A stretch of DNA of 64,000 bases from Annulohypoxylon bovei var. microspora (taxonomy: Eukaryota; Ascomycota; Sordariomycetes; Xylariales; Hypoxylaceae), in NCBI GenBank assembly GCA_022836615.1, contig MU405252.1, forward strand, positions 62,001-126,000, in the 5' to 3' direction. The translations under genes were made by a program, and so were the position numbers. The notes under the pieces are model-generated. The model was not told where the DNA came from and did not search any database. It saw only the letters and a list, made by a program, of their open reading frames with translations. Below, piece by piece: positions 9,497-21,919 of the stretch; positions within the stretch are counted from its first letter, which is position 1, and every line of letters starts with the position of its first letter.

Positions 9497-12211
9497 ATGA
9501 CTACAAGACAATTCCCTGGGCTTCTGAAAGTACCTCTTGTAGGCTCCGTGTTTCGGCAAGCCGGCGATAGTCACCGAATGCGCGATGACGATAGGGCTTT
9601 ACTAGAAGATGATCCGCTAAGTGTTCCACTTGAGACCATCGAGCCATCTGCATACTCAACTCCTCGACAACTAAGAATAGCAACAAGGCCTCGACATTAT
9701 GGTTCCTCGAGGTGGAATAAGTCATGCCAATTCCTTATTTTCATTGCCATATTAGCGGGATTATTGTTGGCAATACTGTTACCTCGTCGACATTCCTCCG
9801 CTCCTATCAACAACGATTTATTGCCATGCGGTAACTCAAGATACTCGATTAACGATGTAAGTCTTCACTACACTACAGGCTCAGGGCTTTTTCTAAAGAT
9901 AAAAGCATACATGTTATAGCGGCAATTTTCTCTGTCCGGTCGTTGATAAAAAGCGCACATTGCGATGTAGTAATGATTGCTATCTATCTCGCGAGTTTTC
10001 GTAAGCTTCTTCCTTGGCGATAGGTTTCTAATAGCTCCGCTAACAATTTGAAGTTGCGATAATGGAAAATTGGTCCAGGCCCAGGGTCCTAACTCGGATG
10101 AAAAGCCCCCAGCTCAAGACGCCAGCCGAGAGGCGTGTACACCTAATTATCTCCACTTGAGCGACCCTCCGTATGAGAATTACTTCATTTCCGATTGTAG
10201 TAGTACAAGCCAAGTCGTCATAACAAGCCCGCTTGTTGATAGCGATCTTAGGATCATTAGCCCTAGACTTCTCGTGAGAATCATGGCCCCATTAATTCAT
10301 TTGATTATCATACACCTAGGCAGCAGCAGTGGAACTGACACGCCTTAGATTGCTTGGCCAGCTGGGAACAGTGGCATTGTGGCTTATTTCTCGCCAGTAA
10401 ATGGCGTCAACGGAACGCTCGGCATAGGGCTTGAGAATATCGCCCACACAAATCGTACATTAAACCCACTTGTCGGCGGCGTGACTGGTGTCCTGACTCT
10501 TAATTCATCTGCAACACTTGACCTGGCCATCTTAGGAAGTATCAGGACAATAAGGGAGTTTATCGAAGGTCCAAGTTCCCTTTCAGCGAAGATCCAAGAT
10601 GCAATCAAAATCCAACAATTACCTGATGGAGGTATCCAGCTCAATCGTCAGTGGCTCGATAAGACAACAGAAACATTCTTGACGATACACAGCCTTAACC
10701 AGACATCGATCTCGATTCAGAATGGCCATCCCCGCTTCAAGGCCGGTTCTTATACCTATAATGCTTGGTTTAATTATCCGCAGCTTAACCAACTCCAAGC
10801 GATGGACGTCATCAACTCCGCTTCTAAATCTATTATTTCACAAAATGAAAAGGACGTAAAGTCACTTACCTTCCTCTCCTTCAACACCAAGTTACTTGCT
10901 GGTGCTTGGAGATTTCTAACTTACTTTGGACGTGACAGTCTAATCTCGCTTCTTCTCTTGCGGCCTATCCTTAGCGAAGGTGATGGGGGGGCAGTAGAAG
11001 CTATTCTAGAGGCGGCTGTTGAACGTATAAACTCTAAGGATGGCAGTGTATGTCATGAAGAGACCATTGGCGACTACGCCTCGATACTAAACGAGCAGCA
11101 AGGTATTGATAGCACAGATCCCTTGTGCGATTACAAGATGATCGACACCGATTTCTTTCTTTTGATTGCCATCAATGAATATTTCGTCAATTCCGCTATC
11201 GGAAGAACTCGCCGTGACATATTCTTTGCTAGAGACGCATCAGTCCTTTCCGGAAATCGTGGGCTCAGCTATGGAAATCTTACTCTCGCTACTGCGGAGA
11301 AGATCATGAGAATGACCGCCGGCTTCGAGCAATCTCCTGTAAAAGAGAACCTCATCCATCTCAATAAGGGTCAAGCGGTCGGGCAGTGGCGCGACAGTGG
11401 CAATGGACTAGGCGGAGGTCGTGTACCGTACGACGTAAACACGGCTTTAGTTCCTGCGGCGCTGAAGTCGATCGCATCGTTATCGACCAATGGATTCTTC
11501 CCTTCGCACCTCGACTGGGAAACGGTTGCCAACAAGCGCGCCGTAGTTTGGGAAGACAATACGCTTTCTTTCTTCCAAGTCAATATCACTGCAGAAAGAG
11601 CCCGAGACCTTGTCAAGAGCTACATTGATGTCTCGGGATTTCCGGGGGATGTTGACGTATCCGACTTAAACTCACCAGTCGTATTTCACGGTCTGGCTCT
11701 TGACGGCAAGGGCCGTCAGCCGATCGTGAAGGTCATGAACACGGACGACTGCTTCCGGCTTTTTCTTCTCAATGGTACCGATCAGACCCAACTCTCCGCT
11801 TTCCTTTCGCAAGTGGCCGACAACATACTACGCCCTTTCCCACTAGGTCTTTCTACAACTGTCGGGCTAGTCGTCGCAAACCCAGCGTACGGAGATGGAT
11901 CCGTGAATGTGAAAGAATTTACGGAGAGTGCGTATCATGGTACGGTCGTCTGGAGTTGGCAACTTGCTATGATGGCCGCGGGGTTGGAGAGGCAGCTTGA
12001 GCGGTGCGAGTTCGAACAACTGGCTTATTGTTTGGACGCTGCCTTGCATGGTCGTGTTCTTGAAGCGTACAACCACCTATGGGATCTAATCGACGCCAAT
12101 CGTGAGCACTTGAGCAGCGAAGTCTGGAGTTGGGTTTACAGGAACGGCGACTTTCAATACACACCTTTGGGTGCACTACCACCACCAGAAGGGCAGAGCC
12201 CAGTCGGTTAG
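9497..12211 (+). CDS. Type II membrane six-hairpin glycosidase-like protein
   Basis: My four-exon model (9497-9856, 9906-10000, 10054-10273, 10349-12211) gives 845 aa. Residues 1-76 are polar and basic, 77-95 are a strong membrane helix followed by RR, so the rest should lie outside the cytosol. Next is a Cys-rich stretch of about 50 residues with two similar half-units (CGNSRYSINDHTCYSG, FLCPV, then CSNDCYLSREFSCDNG), resembling the CBM52-type module of fungal wall enzymes. The ~620-residue last exon resembles glycogen-debranching/six-hairpin glycosidases, with TYFGRDSLISLLLL, IGDYAS and a late YHGTVVWSWQLAMMAAGLERQ segment. The exact substrate is unknown; a wall or storage glucan is plausible. 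Exons 2 and 3 rest on splice signals and the Cys spacing. Confidence 0.72.
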
Positions 12212-13490
12212 TAAAAGACTGTAAGGAGCCGAAGGCAAATGGCTAACTCATATGATAGAAAGTGACATTCGACAGCTTTGGAGCCTAACATTCTTGGCGA
12301 TAAGGAGAAATGATGTGAACCCCAGAATCTCCCAGACCGAAACTTCGGGGTCTCTTGCGCGGCGACATTAACGTCAAAATTAACCCTTGCAAGGTATGTT
12401 GATTTTTTTCCATCCTTTTCCCTCTCCTCCATACTAGTCAGGCGTCTAAGTGAGGTAGCCGATTAGGTCACCTGCATCAATACGTCGAAGAACATAAATT
12501 ACACCTAATTTCATAAACTGCGAGAAACTGCACATAGGTGGAGTTCTACCATATTTCTTGTCATGTGGCATAGCTAATGTAGAAATTTCAGGATGATAAC
12601 ATCTTGAAAAATGAATAATTTGAATATGAACGAAGACAAAAGTTTAATGATGGATTGCATAATTTGGGAAGCGAAAGTAATACAGGGATTCGATACCGCA
12701 ATCCCGGCTGTGCCTGTCTGCAGGTTTAAATAACGTCGATTAGTATGCTGACAACTTAGGGCAACCCTCCGATGCGACCTTGGACCCAGGACAGCGAATA
12801 AGTCTAAAATACGTCCAGAATTTCGCTTTTCCAATTCTTAATTACGATGTTTCGATGGGTTGCTTGCATGTTTCAGTCGGATGTGAATTATTTCGTCTTG
12901 GGCAATATCTAGTAGGTAGGTAATCTCACTACCATATGTGTTTTGCACTTATCTCATCATCTTGCCAAGTAACGGTCTAGGCTTTGTTTCAGGTATACTA
13001 CTATTTTGAGCCAACTTAGAAAAAATGTAAGCACTTACCTACCGGCAGACACCTTTTCCTTCTCGGGGTCGCTACCAGATTCCAATAGTCAGGCTACGGT
13101 ATCGAAGTCTCAACTCCAGAAGCTGGGTAAGCCCTAAGTAACTAGCGACTCCAATGATGGTTAAGTAACGAAGTATTCCAACGACAAAAGCTCTCTGTTG
13201 AAGGTACCAGGCTGTCCCCCCGAAATTGAAGGTACCTGCCAAATTATCTCCGCGAAAAAGGCAACCAGTTGAATGTACGCCTTGTTCCTACTAAGGTAGA
13301 TAAGGCTGAGAGATGCTGAGAGATGCTGAGAGACGCCTTGGCGAACCACGCCTCCTGCTCCTCCTCCTGCAGCTTTCTTTCCGGCTGCAAACCATACAGG
13401 CTGCACCGCTCTTGTGACCATTAACTTCATCTTATATTACTAGTACATAGTACTAAGTAACCCCCAATCGCTACTCTGAAGGTACATTCA

Positions 13491-13586
13491 TACCAGCGTC
13501 AATCTAAAGAGACCCCACCCCACTCATTGTAGGGGTCTTGGTAAATTATCCTTAGCTCGACACAATAATTTACCTCGACGCTGGTA
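13491..13586. repeat. Nested palindrome able to form a three-way junction
   Basis: An outer perfect 10-bp stem, TACCAGCGTC (13491-13500) with GACGCTGGTA (13577-13586), encloses two hairpins. The first pairs AGACCCC (13510-13516) with GGGGTCT (13532-13538). The second pairs GGTAAATTAT (13540-13549) with ATAATTTACC (13565-13574). Both loops are exactly 15 nt. The function is unknown; it could be a structured RNA, a protein-binding site or a tiny fold-back element. Confidence 0.7.
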
Positions 13587-14036
13587 GATTTTATCATAGC
13601 AAATTATACCTGAACCAAATCTGGTATATGCACATCACTCCCCCTGGCCGCCCTTCTGGTCTCCCGATAACTATGGTCGAGTTAATCGGCATCTTAATTT
13701 TCCCCTGGCAACCTCGATCTCAGCTGATTAGTCTAGCCTGTTACGACAACACCTAAATCTGGACCCTTCTCATACCAGGATTATTGCGTGTACGGGACAA
13801 GGTTAACTCCAGTCTTGTATAGACTACCCAACTTTGTCTTCTTGCAGCACGATACCCAGAATATCTCCCCCAATAAGTCGTTCAGTCATCTAAGGATAGA
13901 CATGGGTCGCAGGTATGTGTACCTACTGCAGTAGATCGTTAACAAAAGTTGCGGCTACCTTCCTCGGGGCCGTAGGTTACGGTTGAGATTAGGGCGTTCT
14001 TTCTGGAGTAGACTATCAAGCAGGTATGGACCATAC

Positions 14037-14044
14037 TATATAAA
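14037..14044 (+). promoter_or_regulatory. TATA-like box of the candidate small gene
   Basis: TATATAAA about 250 bp before the ATG at 14295, followed by a long C/T-rich leader typical of fungal 5' UTRs. No direct evidence of transcription. Confidence 0.35.
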
Positions 14045-14294
14045 TATGAGCACTCGTCATCTAGCTCGACGTTTCTATCCCGCTCAGTTCTGTGATCTCC
14101 AAGACACTCACACTAGTCCTCTCAACTCAAGACAGCTCAGAAACAGCATACCATTCCTTATCATATAAACCTTCTACCCCTTGAGCATCAACTGCCCCCT
14201 TTTACTTCTACGCTCTCAGCCCGTGTCGCATTTCAGCGCTCTCCTGCCTCTCTAAACTCCACCTCAAGACCTGATATCACTTTCTACGTCCAAA

Positions 14295-14619
14295 ATGCCT
14301 AGCTACACATCTTCTGTAGGGGTTAACCTTAGCAGTTGCCAATCTAACCCGTTAGTCATCCCTACTAACTAACCAACTGTCGAGTCTTTCGCTAATTTGA
14401 AGTCTTCCTAGCCACCAACCAACGACCACGACCACTAAGGATACACTTCAAATGCGAACCGATCGTCTAGCTTCTGTAACACAGCATTTGGGAACTGATA
14501 ACGTAACCGATCGCCTCCACGGCGTAGGCACTGCTTCCGACCACAGGGCGAGCTTGGAAGCGCAGATTGCTGCCCTCACAGCAACAATCAACAATTCTTC
14601 TACCCCTAACAGCAGTTAA
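14295..14619 (+). CDS. Candidate small two-exon gene, function unknown
   Basis: Exon 1, 14295-14350, and exon 2, 14412-14619, join in frame to 87 aa across a 61-bp intron with donor GTTAGT, a GCTAAT branch-like word and acceptor CCTAG. An alternative acceptor at 14402 is also in frame and would give 90 aa. A TATA box, a C/T-rich leader and the context CAAAATG support a real gene. The product is Ser/Thr-rich at the start (MPSYTSSVGVNLSS), has a Thr run, two TDRL words about 20 residues apart and a C-terminal helix LEAQIAALTATI. It has no signal peptide, membrane segment or domain that I recognise. It stands alone in a 9.7-kb gene-poor interval, and it may not be expressed. Confidence 0.35.
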
Positions 14620-17600
14620 CGATTCCAAGTGGCGGCCATGCTATTACGACAATCATGAGTTAACGACATTACATCAACTTCGGGCCCCTTTAAGCCTATC
14701 CTCTCTGTACCTCTACAACAATAAGTTCTCTATCGACTAGGCCACGCACCGAAAGTGGTTCCATTCTCGTCCTACTCCCTAACCAGCGTAGACATGTCAT
14801 GGCGGCGATGTACAACATGAGGCTTCAATCAGATTCCATCAAATTTTCTCCCGGGGTATCAGAGTAGATCTCGATCAACTGTTACTTTTCCTGTTTTCCA
14901 ATTGCGGACGGAAATGCTAGGGTTCTTTCTATGGAACAATACTTCAACGATTTCATGTACAACACGAGCACTTCTTTTCTTAGCATGTATAACTACCTAG
15001 GTAGTTTATTGGCACTGAGCTCTAATAGATTTCTTTAATATGTATTATTTATTTCGTTTCGGAGGGGTTTACTACTAGTAGGATGTGTGGACTATTGCCT
15101 GGGTATCCCCTTCGGTAGATCAACACAACTGTACCTCGGCTCCTTTTTGAGTGTAGCATCGCGCAATCGGCAGTATGACAAAGCCTCAAATGTACAGTAC
15201 ATGTTTTTAAAGAGTCCAATGTTAGCAATTATCATAGCACTGCCTTAGGATTCTTATTAGACTTGATCCCCCACACGAAGTCCAAAATACCCTGCTCCCC
15301 CACGTGCGGCAAGGAAGTTTAGAGTTAATAATATGCCTACCTGGATCACTCCAGTATCCATGATCTTGTTCAGCCCGGACCTCAAACCAGGGGTCCGCCA
15401 CTCAAAGCGCGACTTGGCGATTTGCCAATTGTGCATCGATCAATCGGAGAGACCGGTGCGTTGTAACTACCACATCAACTAGTGTAGGCTGGCGGTCCGG
15501 CCCTATGTGTGATCTACTTCCCCACGAGCACCTAGAGCACATGTTAAGAACCGCCAGCAAAAGAAAGCCCCAGTGACCACAGCCCGTTAAGCAATGAGAC
15601 ATGTATGCGGCTCTTTTTAGGGCTGTGCCGCGACATCTTAGACACACATTCGACAATCTTCACATGAAAAACCGCTCTCATCATACCTATCTCATTTTGG
15701 ACAATATTTTTCGACCCAAGCTACTACTACTACTTCGGTTGATAGGAAGTTGACAACATCCATCCCCCGGCCTTATTTTTTCTTCAACCCACCATATACT
15801 ATGAATAACGACCTTCTCGTCTCGTCGAATATATCAAGTCTAAATTAAGAGTTGGTTTTTACAGATTCTAGCAGACTGTGAAACGATCAAGAACCATTCA
15901 AGGGCTTCGAACGCATTGCTGCACACAAGCGATGCAACCTGCAACCTGCAATACGAGAGTGACTCCGACCTGTAACGTACTAATGGTTTTCTAATCTTCA
16001 ATACCTGGCGAATGAATAGAAATATCCTAGTCCTGGTTCCTGACAGGCTGGGATGTGACGAATGGGCGACCCCCCTGAGGACCCCTCCACACCTCATTTC
16101 GGTACGTGCACGTTTTTTGCCAGGATTAGCACGTGGCGGCCATGCCTCAGGTCTGGTTATGGCGGGTAGTCTGGTAAAGATCGTCGGTTAAAATTCCTCG
16201 AGTCCCTCGTCCGGACCTACTAGATGGGGTATTTTCCCCTACTCGTCAACCATGCCTACCCATATGGTATGCCCCCGAACGGCCACTCCTTGGACACGCG
16301 CGCACGACATATTGCACGCGTCTCTCGCAGCAGCGGTGAAACATTGAGACGAGCGGCACTGTGCCTCTTTCTAGAAGGTGTTATTACTAGGACTTCGAGT
16401 TATGTAGGTAGGTAGGTAGGTACTAATCAAAGATCCCAGCGCTTAGAAAACGACGTTTTTAGAGACTACTATGAAGATCACTCATGCCGTCATCTTTGGT
16501 GTATACACACCTGAGACGCGAGAGACGCAGTACACTAAGAACTCGTACGGGGCGTGTTGATACATAGGTATTTGTGCCTTTTATGTACCTGATGTCAGGT
16601 ACGCTAGGGCACATATGTCCAGTATTGGAGAGGTGACAGGTCAACAGTATCTATACAGTGTGCGCTACCAAGCCAAATCTAGAACGCCAAGGACACGTAG
16701 ATTGATACACCAACGCCTGAGTACATAATTGATCCATGTGTGTGATAACCCTGCTACTTGGTTATTCCGTATTCCCTTCGCACCGACGTCGCGCATCGAA
16801 CACCAGATTATTAATGTCACGTTTTTATCAACCCGAGTCCCGAAAAATAGGGAGCCTCAAGGGTCCTTGCTTCTAATCCCTACACAACCACGTGGTGATG
16901 ATGCAAATACCCGTCAACAATTGCAAGGGTCGTGATATAGCCCTAGCCCGGTACTTCATCAACTCAAACTGCTACAATGCACAATTGTTTCTAATAAGTC
17001 GACTAACACAACTGCATAATAAGAACTTTCCCTCAGGCTCGTAACGAGATCCATACAATAAAGCCTATTTTCTAAGGCCGTAGTGCGGCCGCATATCAGC
17101 CTTGCATATGCCCGGTCGCTTTGAACTTCCTCCTCCCAAAGATTTCTAAGTAAAAATAACCTAGGATGCGTTAGGTATGTCTCAGTGAACAAGAAGATTA
17201 CATGCCTATAGCCGACACTGCCTCCCCCACCAAGACCGCCTCTTACCTCTAGCAGAAATGTTCTTGACCGATGCCGAATGCGGGAAACTACTACCCACGT
17301 TTTGCAACAGAAACAGCCAGCTCCTACCCCGTGTGGGAGTCCCGCGGAAATATCTACAGTCCCGCACGCCACCGGCCCCATCCACTTCCCCGGGCTGTTC
17401 CTTCCGTGTCCCTAAAAATCCTAAAAGCCATATAGTCGCGCATTTTAACTCTTTGTCAATCAAGCTTCCAGTGTTACCATTCCTCTCTCGACCGACTGGC
17501 GTCGGCACGTCCGGCCTACATAGATCTGACGACTGGCTTCGCGCATATGCACCGTTTCCCACTAGGTAGCTACATGGCAGCGCCACGTTATCTAATAAGG

Positions 17601-20600
17601 CTGCCCCCTGCCGTGTAGGCTTTAATTTATACACCAATAATAAGAGACTTATATATATATGCAGCTTATCGATTCCAAATAGCTTTTACGTACGTAACCA
17701 CACCTGCTTACATTAGGCGCGTGTTAGTTCGCGGTACATAGTATCGATTAGACGCATGAGGCTCAGCGCGTTACTAATAGTAGTATCCCATGGATAGCAT
17801 ACCTATAGGAATCTAGGTAAACGAAACCGAGCCTTGCAATTCCTTGCGAGCCTATAACTGACTAAGACGAAATACCTTAAAGCTTAGCTCAACCGCACTA
17901 TACGACTAAGCTAGGTAAGATTTCACCCATTTTCTGCAATAATAAGGCGTGGTTTCCTCTTAACCCCGTGGGAAATGTTGGAACGCTAGCATTGGGATTT
18001 TAGATGCTGAGCAAACGGCCTGAAACTAGTACGTTTGGTTCTTTTGACAAGGCGTATGAGGTAAGAACCCAACAACCGAGGCTACGATTAAATGGATAGG
18101 CGAATCGGGAGAGGTCCCGTAGTTTAAATGATTACGTCGAAGATATTGAGCTCGATGATATGATAATGGCAAGGCTGTAAAGCTTCTCGGCCGAGGTTAT
18201 ATTTCTAAATATTGCAATTGCTTCATGCTGGATGAGATACCCCTGGAATGCCCCCCTGAACCGAGTTTCGAGGGTGATAATATGCGAAAGGATAGGAGAA
18301 CGGACCGTTACCTCCGTAGTCACGTATATGTGGTGATAGCTTCTACGTGAACTTAGTAGAATACATAAAACCTTTCGATACAAAGGACCGAACTGGAGAT
18401 CTGCCTTGACAAACGTCAGCAGCCACATAAACAGACCCTGCTCAAAGGATGTAAATATCGTGATCTTTCGCTCCAACAGTGGTATAAATTGACTAGTCCA
18501 GACTCGATACTAGTAATACTTGACGCGGAGAGGAAAGAAAGAGGTGGGAATCAGGGGAAGGGGGTGTCACATTTGAACTATGAACTTGTAGGCAGGTACC
18601 TATGAAGTATCAAAATAAAACCTTCATTGGCAAGATCGGAGATGAAACCTCTATGAAGAGATTCGTTTACCCCGGCCTCAACTGATACTGCTTCGATTTT
18701 GATAGGTTATCTCAAGTTAAAAGTACATATACTTATTGTACCAACGGCTACTATTATCATGTTATGAACTATTCTTCAATCTCTTTACAATCTGTTAGTC
18801 TAGCAATTACCAATATTTCCTCTACAATTGGTAATCATTCGTGAAGCTTTACAGAATAGGACCAGATAGCCTATGTGGTACTAGATTACCTCCAGCGATA
18901 TTTGATGCTATTGGGATTGTGTTAATAATCACATCACTGTATTGGTTCGTAAGTCAAGATTACTAACTGATAGTCGAAGGGATAATTAACCTAACTTGAA
19001 AACTGCCCCTTAACGAGTACGTGGTTGTTAACTACTTGTAAACGATATGGGTGATTTAGATTGTTCGAATTATATTATCTAGAATTGTCAATTATCTTAA
19101 ATTTTAACATTACGTTAATCATTAAGTGTTCCCCGTAATATCAGTAAACGACAATACGTTAAACAAACTTCAGGAGGTTATTTTCCGTTTACTGGTTAAG
19201 TAGTTAGCTCTCCAAGCCAGGCATATCTCTCGGAATTCAATTTAATGTAACTATTTTCTGCTAGGCTATGCTTTCCCCCTAACCTAGTAACTAGTAATGT
19301 CCCCAGCCAGGATTTAGTAACTAAATATAATACTCTTCACCCAACTCTTAGCTAATCAGAATTTAACTTCTTAGTGTGTCGGTGAGCTGTTACATGTGGT
19401 TAGGTGGTTATTGTATCTATTAAACCCTGTCTGGAGACAATTGATAGTCAAGGAGATAGGCCGTCTCTAAATAACGGAACTAGTTTAGTATCATAGTACA
19501 GAATCGAGTTTCTACGATTCCTATCTTCACTTAGATGATTCACATAAAGCCTCGGGTTAATATGGGTTTGTTTCTATATTGTTTTCTCGCTCCATCAAGC
19601 CCAATCCGTTCCATATGGTTGATGCCCTTCCGCCTTGAACCTATTTTTGTTCACAGAAAAGGTTAACATAATACAAAATCGAAAAGCCATTTTCGGCATT
19701 CCGTACTCTTTAAGTCTAGAGCTTACATTTCGTCTTCACCGTCTTGTTCTAACTCGGCACGAAATATGACATGTCACAACATTACGTACTCACCGGTCTG
19801 AACAATTGCTATTTTGTGATGCTAGAAAACGCCTAACACACATACATTGAAATGTCGACCTTGTGGTCGGTCGTAAGTACATTGTTGAGCTAGACCATGC
19901 TGCCGGTGTTCCTACCCAGGTACCTTCCACCTCTACGTACCTACTTAGGTATGGTTCGAATGGCCTGCACGATAAATTTCAGGGTCCTTGACGCCGCAAC
20001 GGCTTAGTTGCCTTTTTACTAAAACATCTATGAAGCAATTGAAATGGCATTGTCTCTCGGCAGATAACTATTTTCATGACTTTTCTGGCCCCTATTGAAC
20101 ATCCGATACCCAATCTGAAAAGGGGGGTTGGTGCCCCACTTCAACACGACCTATACGAGCTCGATCCTCTAGGTACACAACTCAACCATGGTGGCAAGAC
20201 AAACGAAATACTAATGCATATGTCGATACCGTGTAAGATCTTCGATCATGAAGTTTGATATGCAAAGGACCTTTACCTTGCTGCTATTAATCCTTCAATT
20301 CCGGGCTAAGCCCCTAACATGGGCTATAAGTCCTAAACCAGAGTGCAGTATACCGTGTTCGTCGAGATCCAATCCCCAGACTAATCACCTTGGACGCCTA
20401 ATTAGGAGCACTTAACCCTTTACGATAGGGCTTAGCCCGAATGTAACCACGTCTAAAGCCCTATGCGTATGCAAGGCAATCAGCCTACCGACCTACCGAC
20501 CTACCGACCTAGGCAAAAATCTCACAGGTACCGTGCCTACAGCCCACGTACGATTCCGCATCCGTCATGCACACAGCCTTATTTTTTCTTTCTCTGCAGA

Positions 20601-21919
20601 TTCTTATTTCCATCCATGCCCACCCTGCCCGCCTAAAAGAGTTGCCAAGACCGACGCTCTACCCTCTCCCGAACCACGAACCCCAACCCTGCGCCGCAGA
20701 ACCCTCCAAGCTGCCAAGGCAACCTCGAGTTCCCCATCTGCCGGCGCGTGGCGGTGGCGGGCGCACGTCAACGTGCCTGGCCTGGCCTGCCTGCCTGCCT
20801 CACGTCGGTCGCCCATTCCCCGGGTTCCTCCCCTGAAACCCGCGACCCCCCAGGCGGCCGACCGCCCGGATGTTCGGACATTGCCTACGTGCGGAGGCGA
20901 GATGCGCTTGCGCGCATGCCTTTTTTTTTTTGCTTTGCATACCTTTCTATGCAGCGTAACGTAGCCAGCTAGGTATCTGCGCAAAGTACCGACCTATGTA
21001 AGCGCTCCTCAACCCCCCAAGACCTAAGGCTCGGGGCCGGGGCCTGCTTGCTCTTACCTGAGAACGCTAGATCTTACCTAATCGGCCTCGTGGTCCTTAC
21101 CTCATTATCCGGCTTCCCGTGGAGAACTGCCGTATGTAATCTGTACGTCCGCCCGCATTTCATTTATCTGAGGCTTATAGGTAGTATGTGTGTTTCGCAT
21201 GACTTGAAACAACAGGCCCCCGATTCTATTTCTTCTTCTTTGCCTATACGAGATACAACCCACACTTATAACGCAAGAACAGACATGTACTAGATATGTA
21301 TCTGTATTATAGCCCTTAAATTAGTAATCTATAACATACCTGCCTAACCTATAGTACCTACACATAAACTCGAATGATCGTCCTGTCTGCGGGAGTTCCC
21401 TTCAGATGATGTCGGTGTTTAGAAATATATCTACCTAGGTAAGTATGGAGAGGTGCTCCTCCACGTAATATCACTCACGATTAAAGTGCCTAATTCACGG
21501 GGGCCAAAAAATCAATGCACAACAGGTGCTGCTGAACAGTTGTTAAAAGCTACTGGATAAATGCCGTGTCTACACATATACCCACATAACAGTAGCGACA
21601 AATGTTTCCTCCCAAAAGCACACGCAAGCCTCCCTCGAGACGGCATATTTCGGCCCCGAATACATCTTCTATCTCTACCCCAAGCTCGAGCAAAGGGATG
21701 CCTCTATCTCAAGATGATCGTATCAGTCCTATTCAGGATATCAGTCCGATCTTTCATCTGCACCCCCTTTTTATAAGCTTTTCTGTATGGGTGTGAACGG
21801 ATCACAATGGTTTCGTATGCACGAATAGAGTCCTCTAGCCCGAGCCCTGATAACCTTAGCGCCACGCTTGTCTATCTTGCTTCCTATCCATAAAATAATC
21901 ACAGCTTCGATTTTGCGAG
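14620..21919. other. 7.3-kb gene-poor region, no supported gene
   Basis: Long frames here, such as those on both strands at 16.96-17.64 kb and at 20.53-20.96 kb, have unconvincing composition and no family resemblance. Visible features are a GGTA microsatellite near 16404-16422, a hairpin ATTACCAAT/ATTGGTAAT near 18810-18835, a CCTACCGA unit repeated three times near 20485-20510, a GGGCTAAGCCC / GGGCTTAGCCC pair near 20303 and 20427, and a GC-rich C-heavy patch at 20640-20900 that looks like a promoter rather than coding DNA. The flanking genes converge on this interval. Confidence 0.5.

Larger units (their letters stand above)
12212..14294. other. Gene-poor region, proximal part
   Basis: No gene is supported. 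Visible items are a 10-bp unit GCTGAGAGAT repeated three times at about 13306-13335, the nested palindrome listed separately at 13491-13586, and a TATATAAA word at 14037-14044 followed by a pyrimidine-rich leader. Confidence 0.5.

Noticed and set aside
16959..17637. Overlapping 140-143 codon frames on the minus strand and a 103-codon frame on the plus strand
   Set aside because: Open on both strands, no family resemblance, no splice partner or start context; likely chance.
20533..20984. 143-codon plus-strand and 126-codon minus-strand frames in a GC-rich patch
   Set aside because: Pro/Arg/Ser-rich composition that follows GC content, and several frames open at once; looks like promoter-type DNA.
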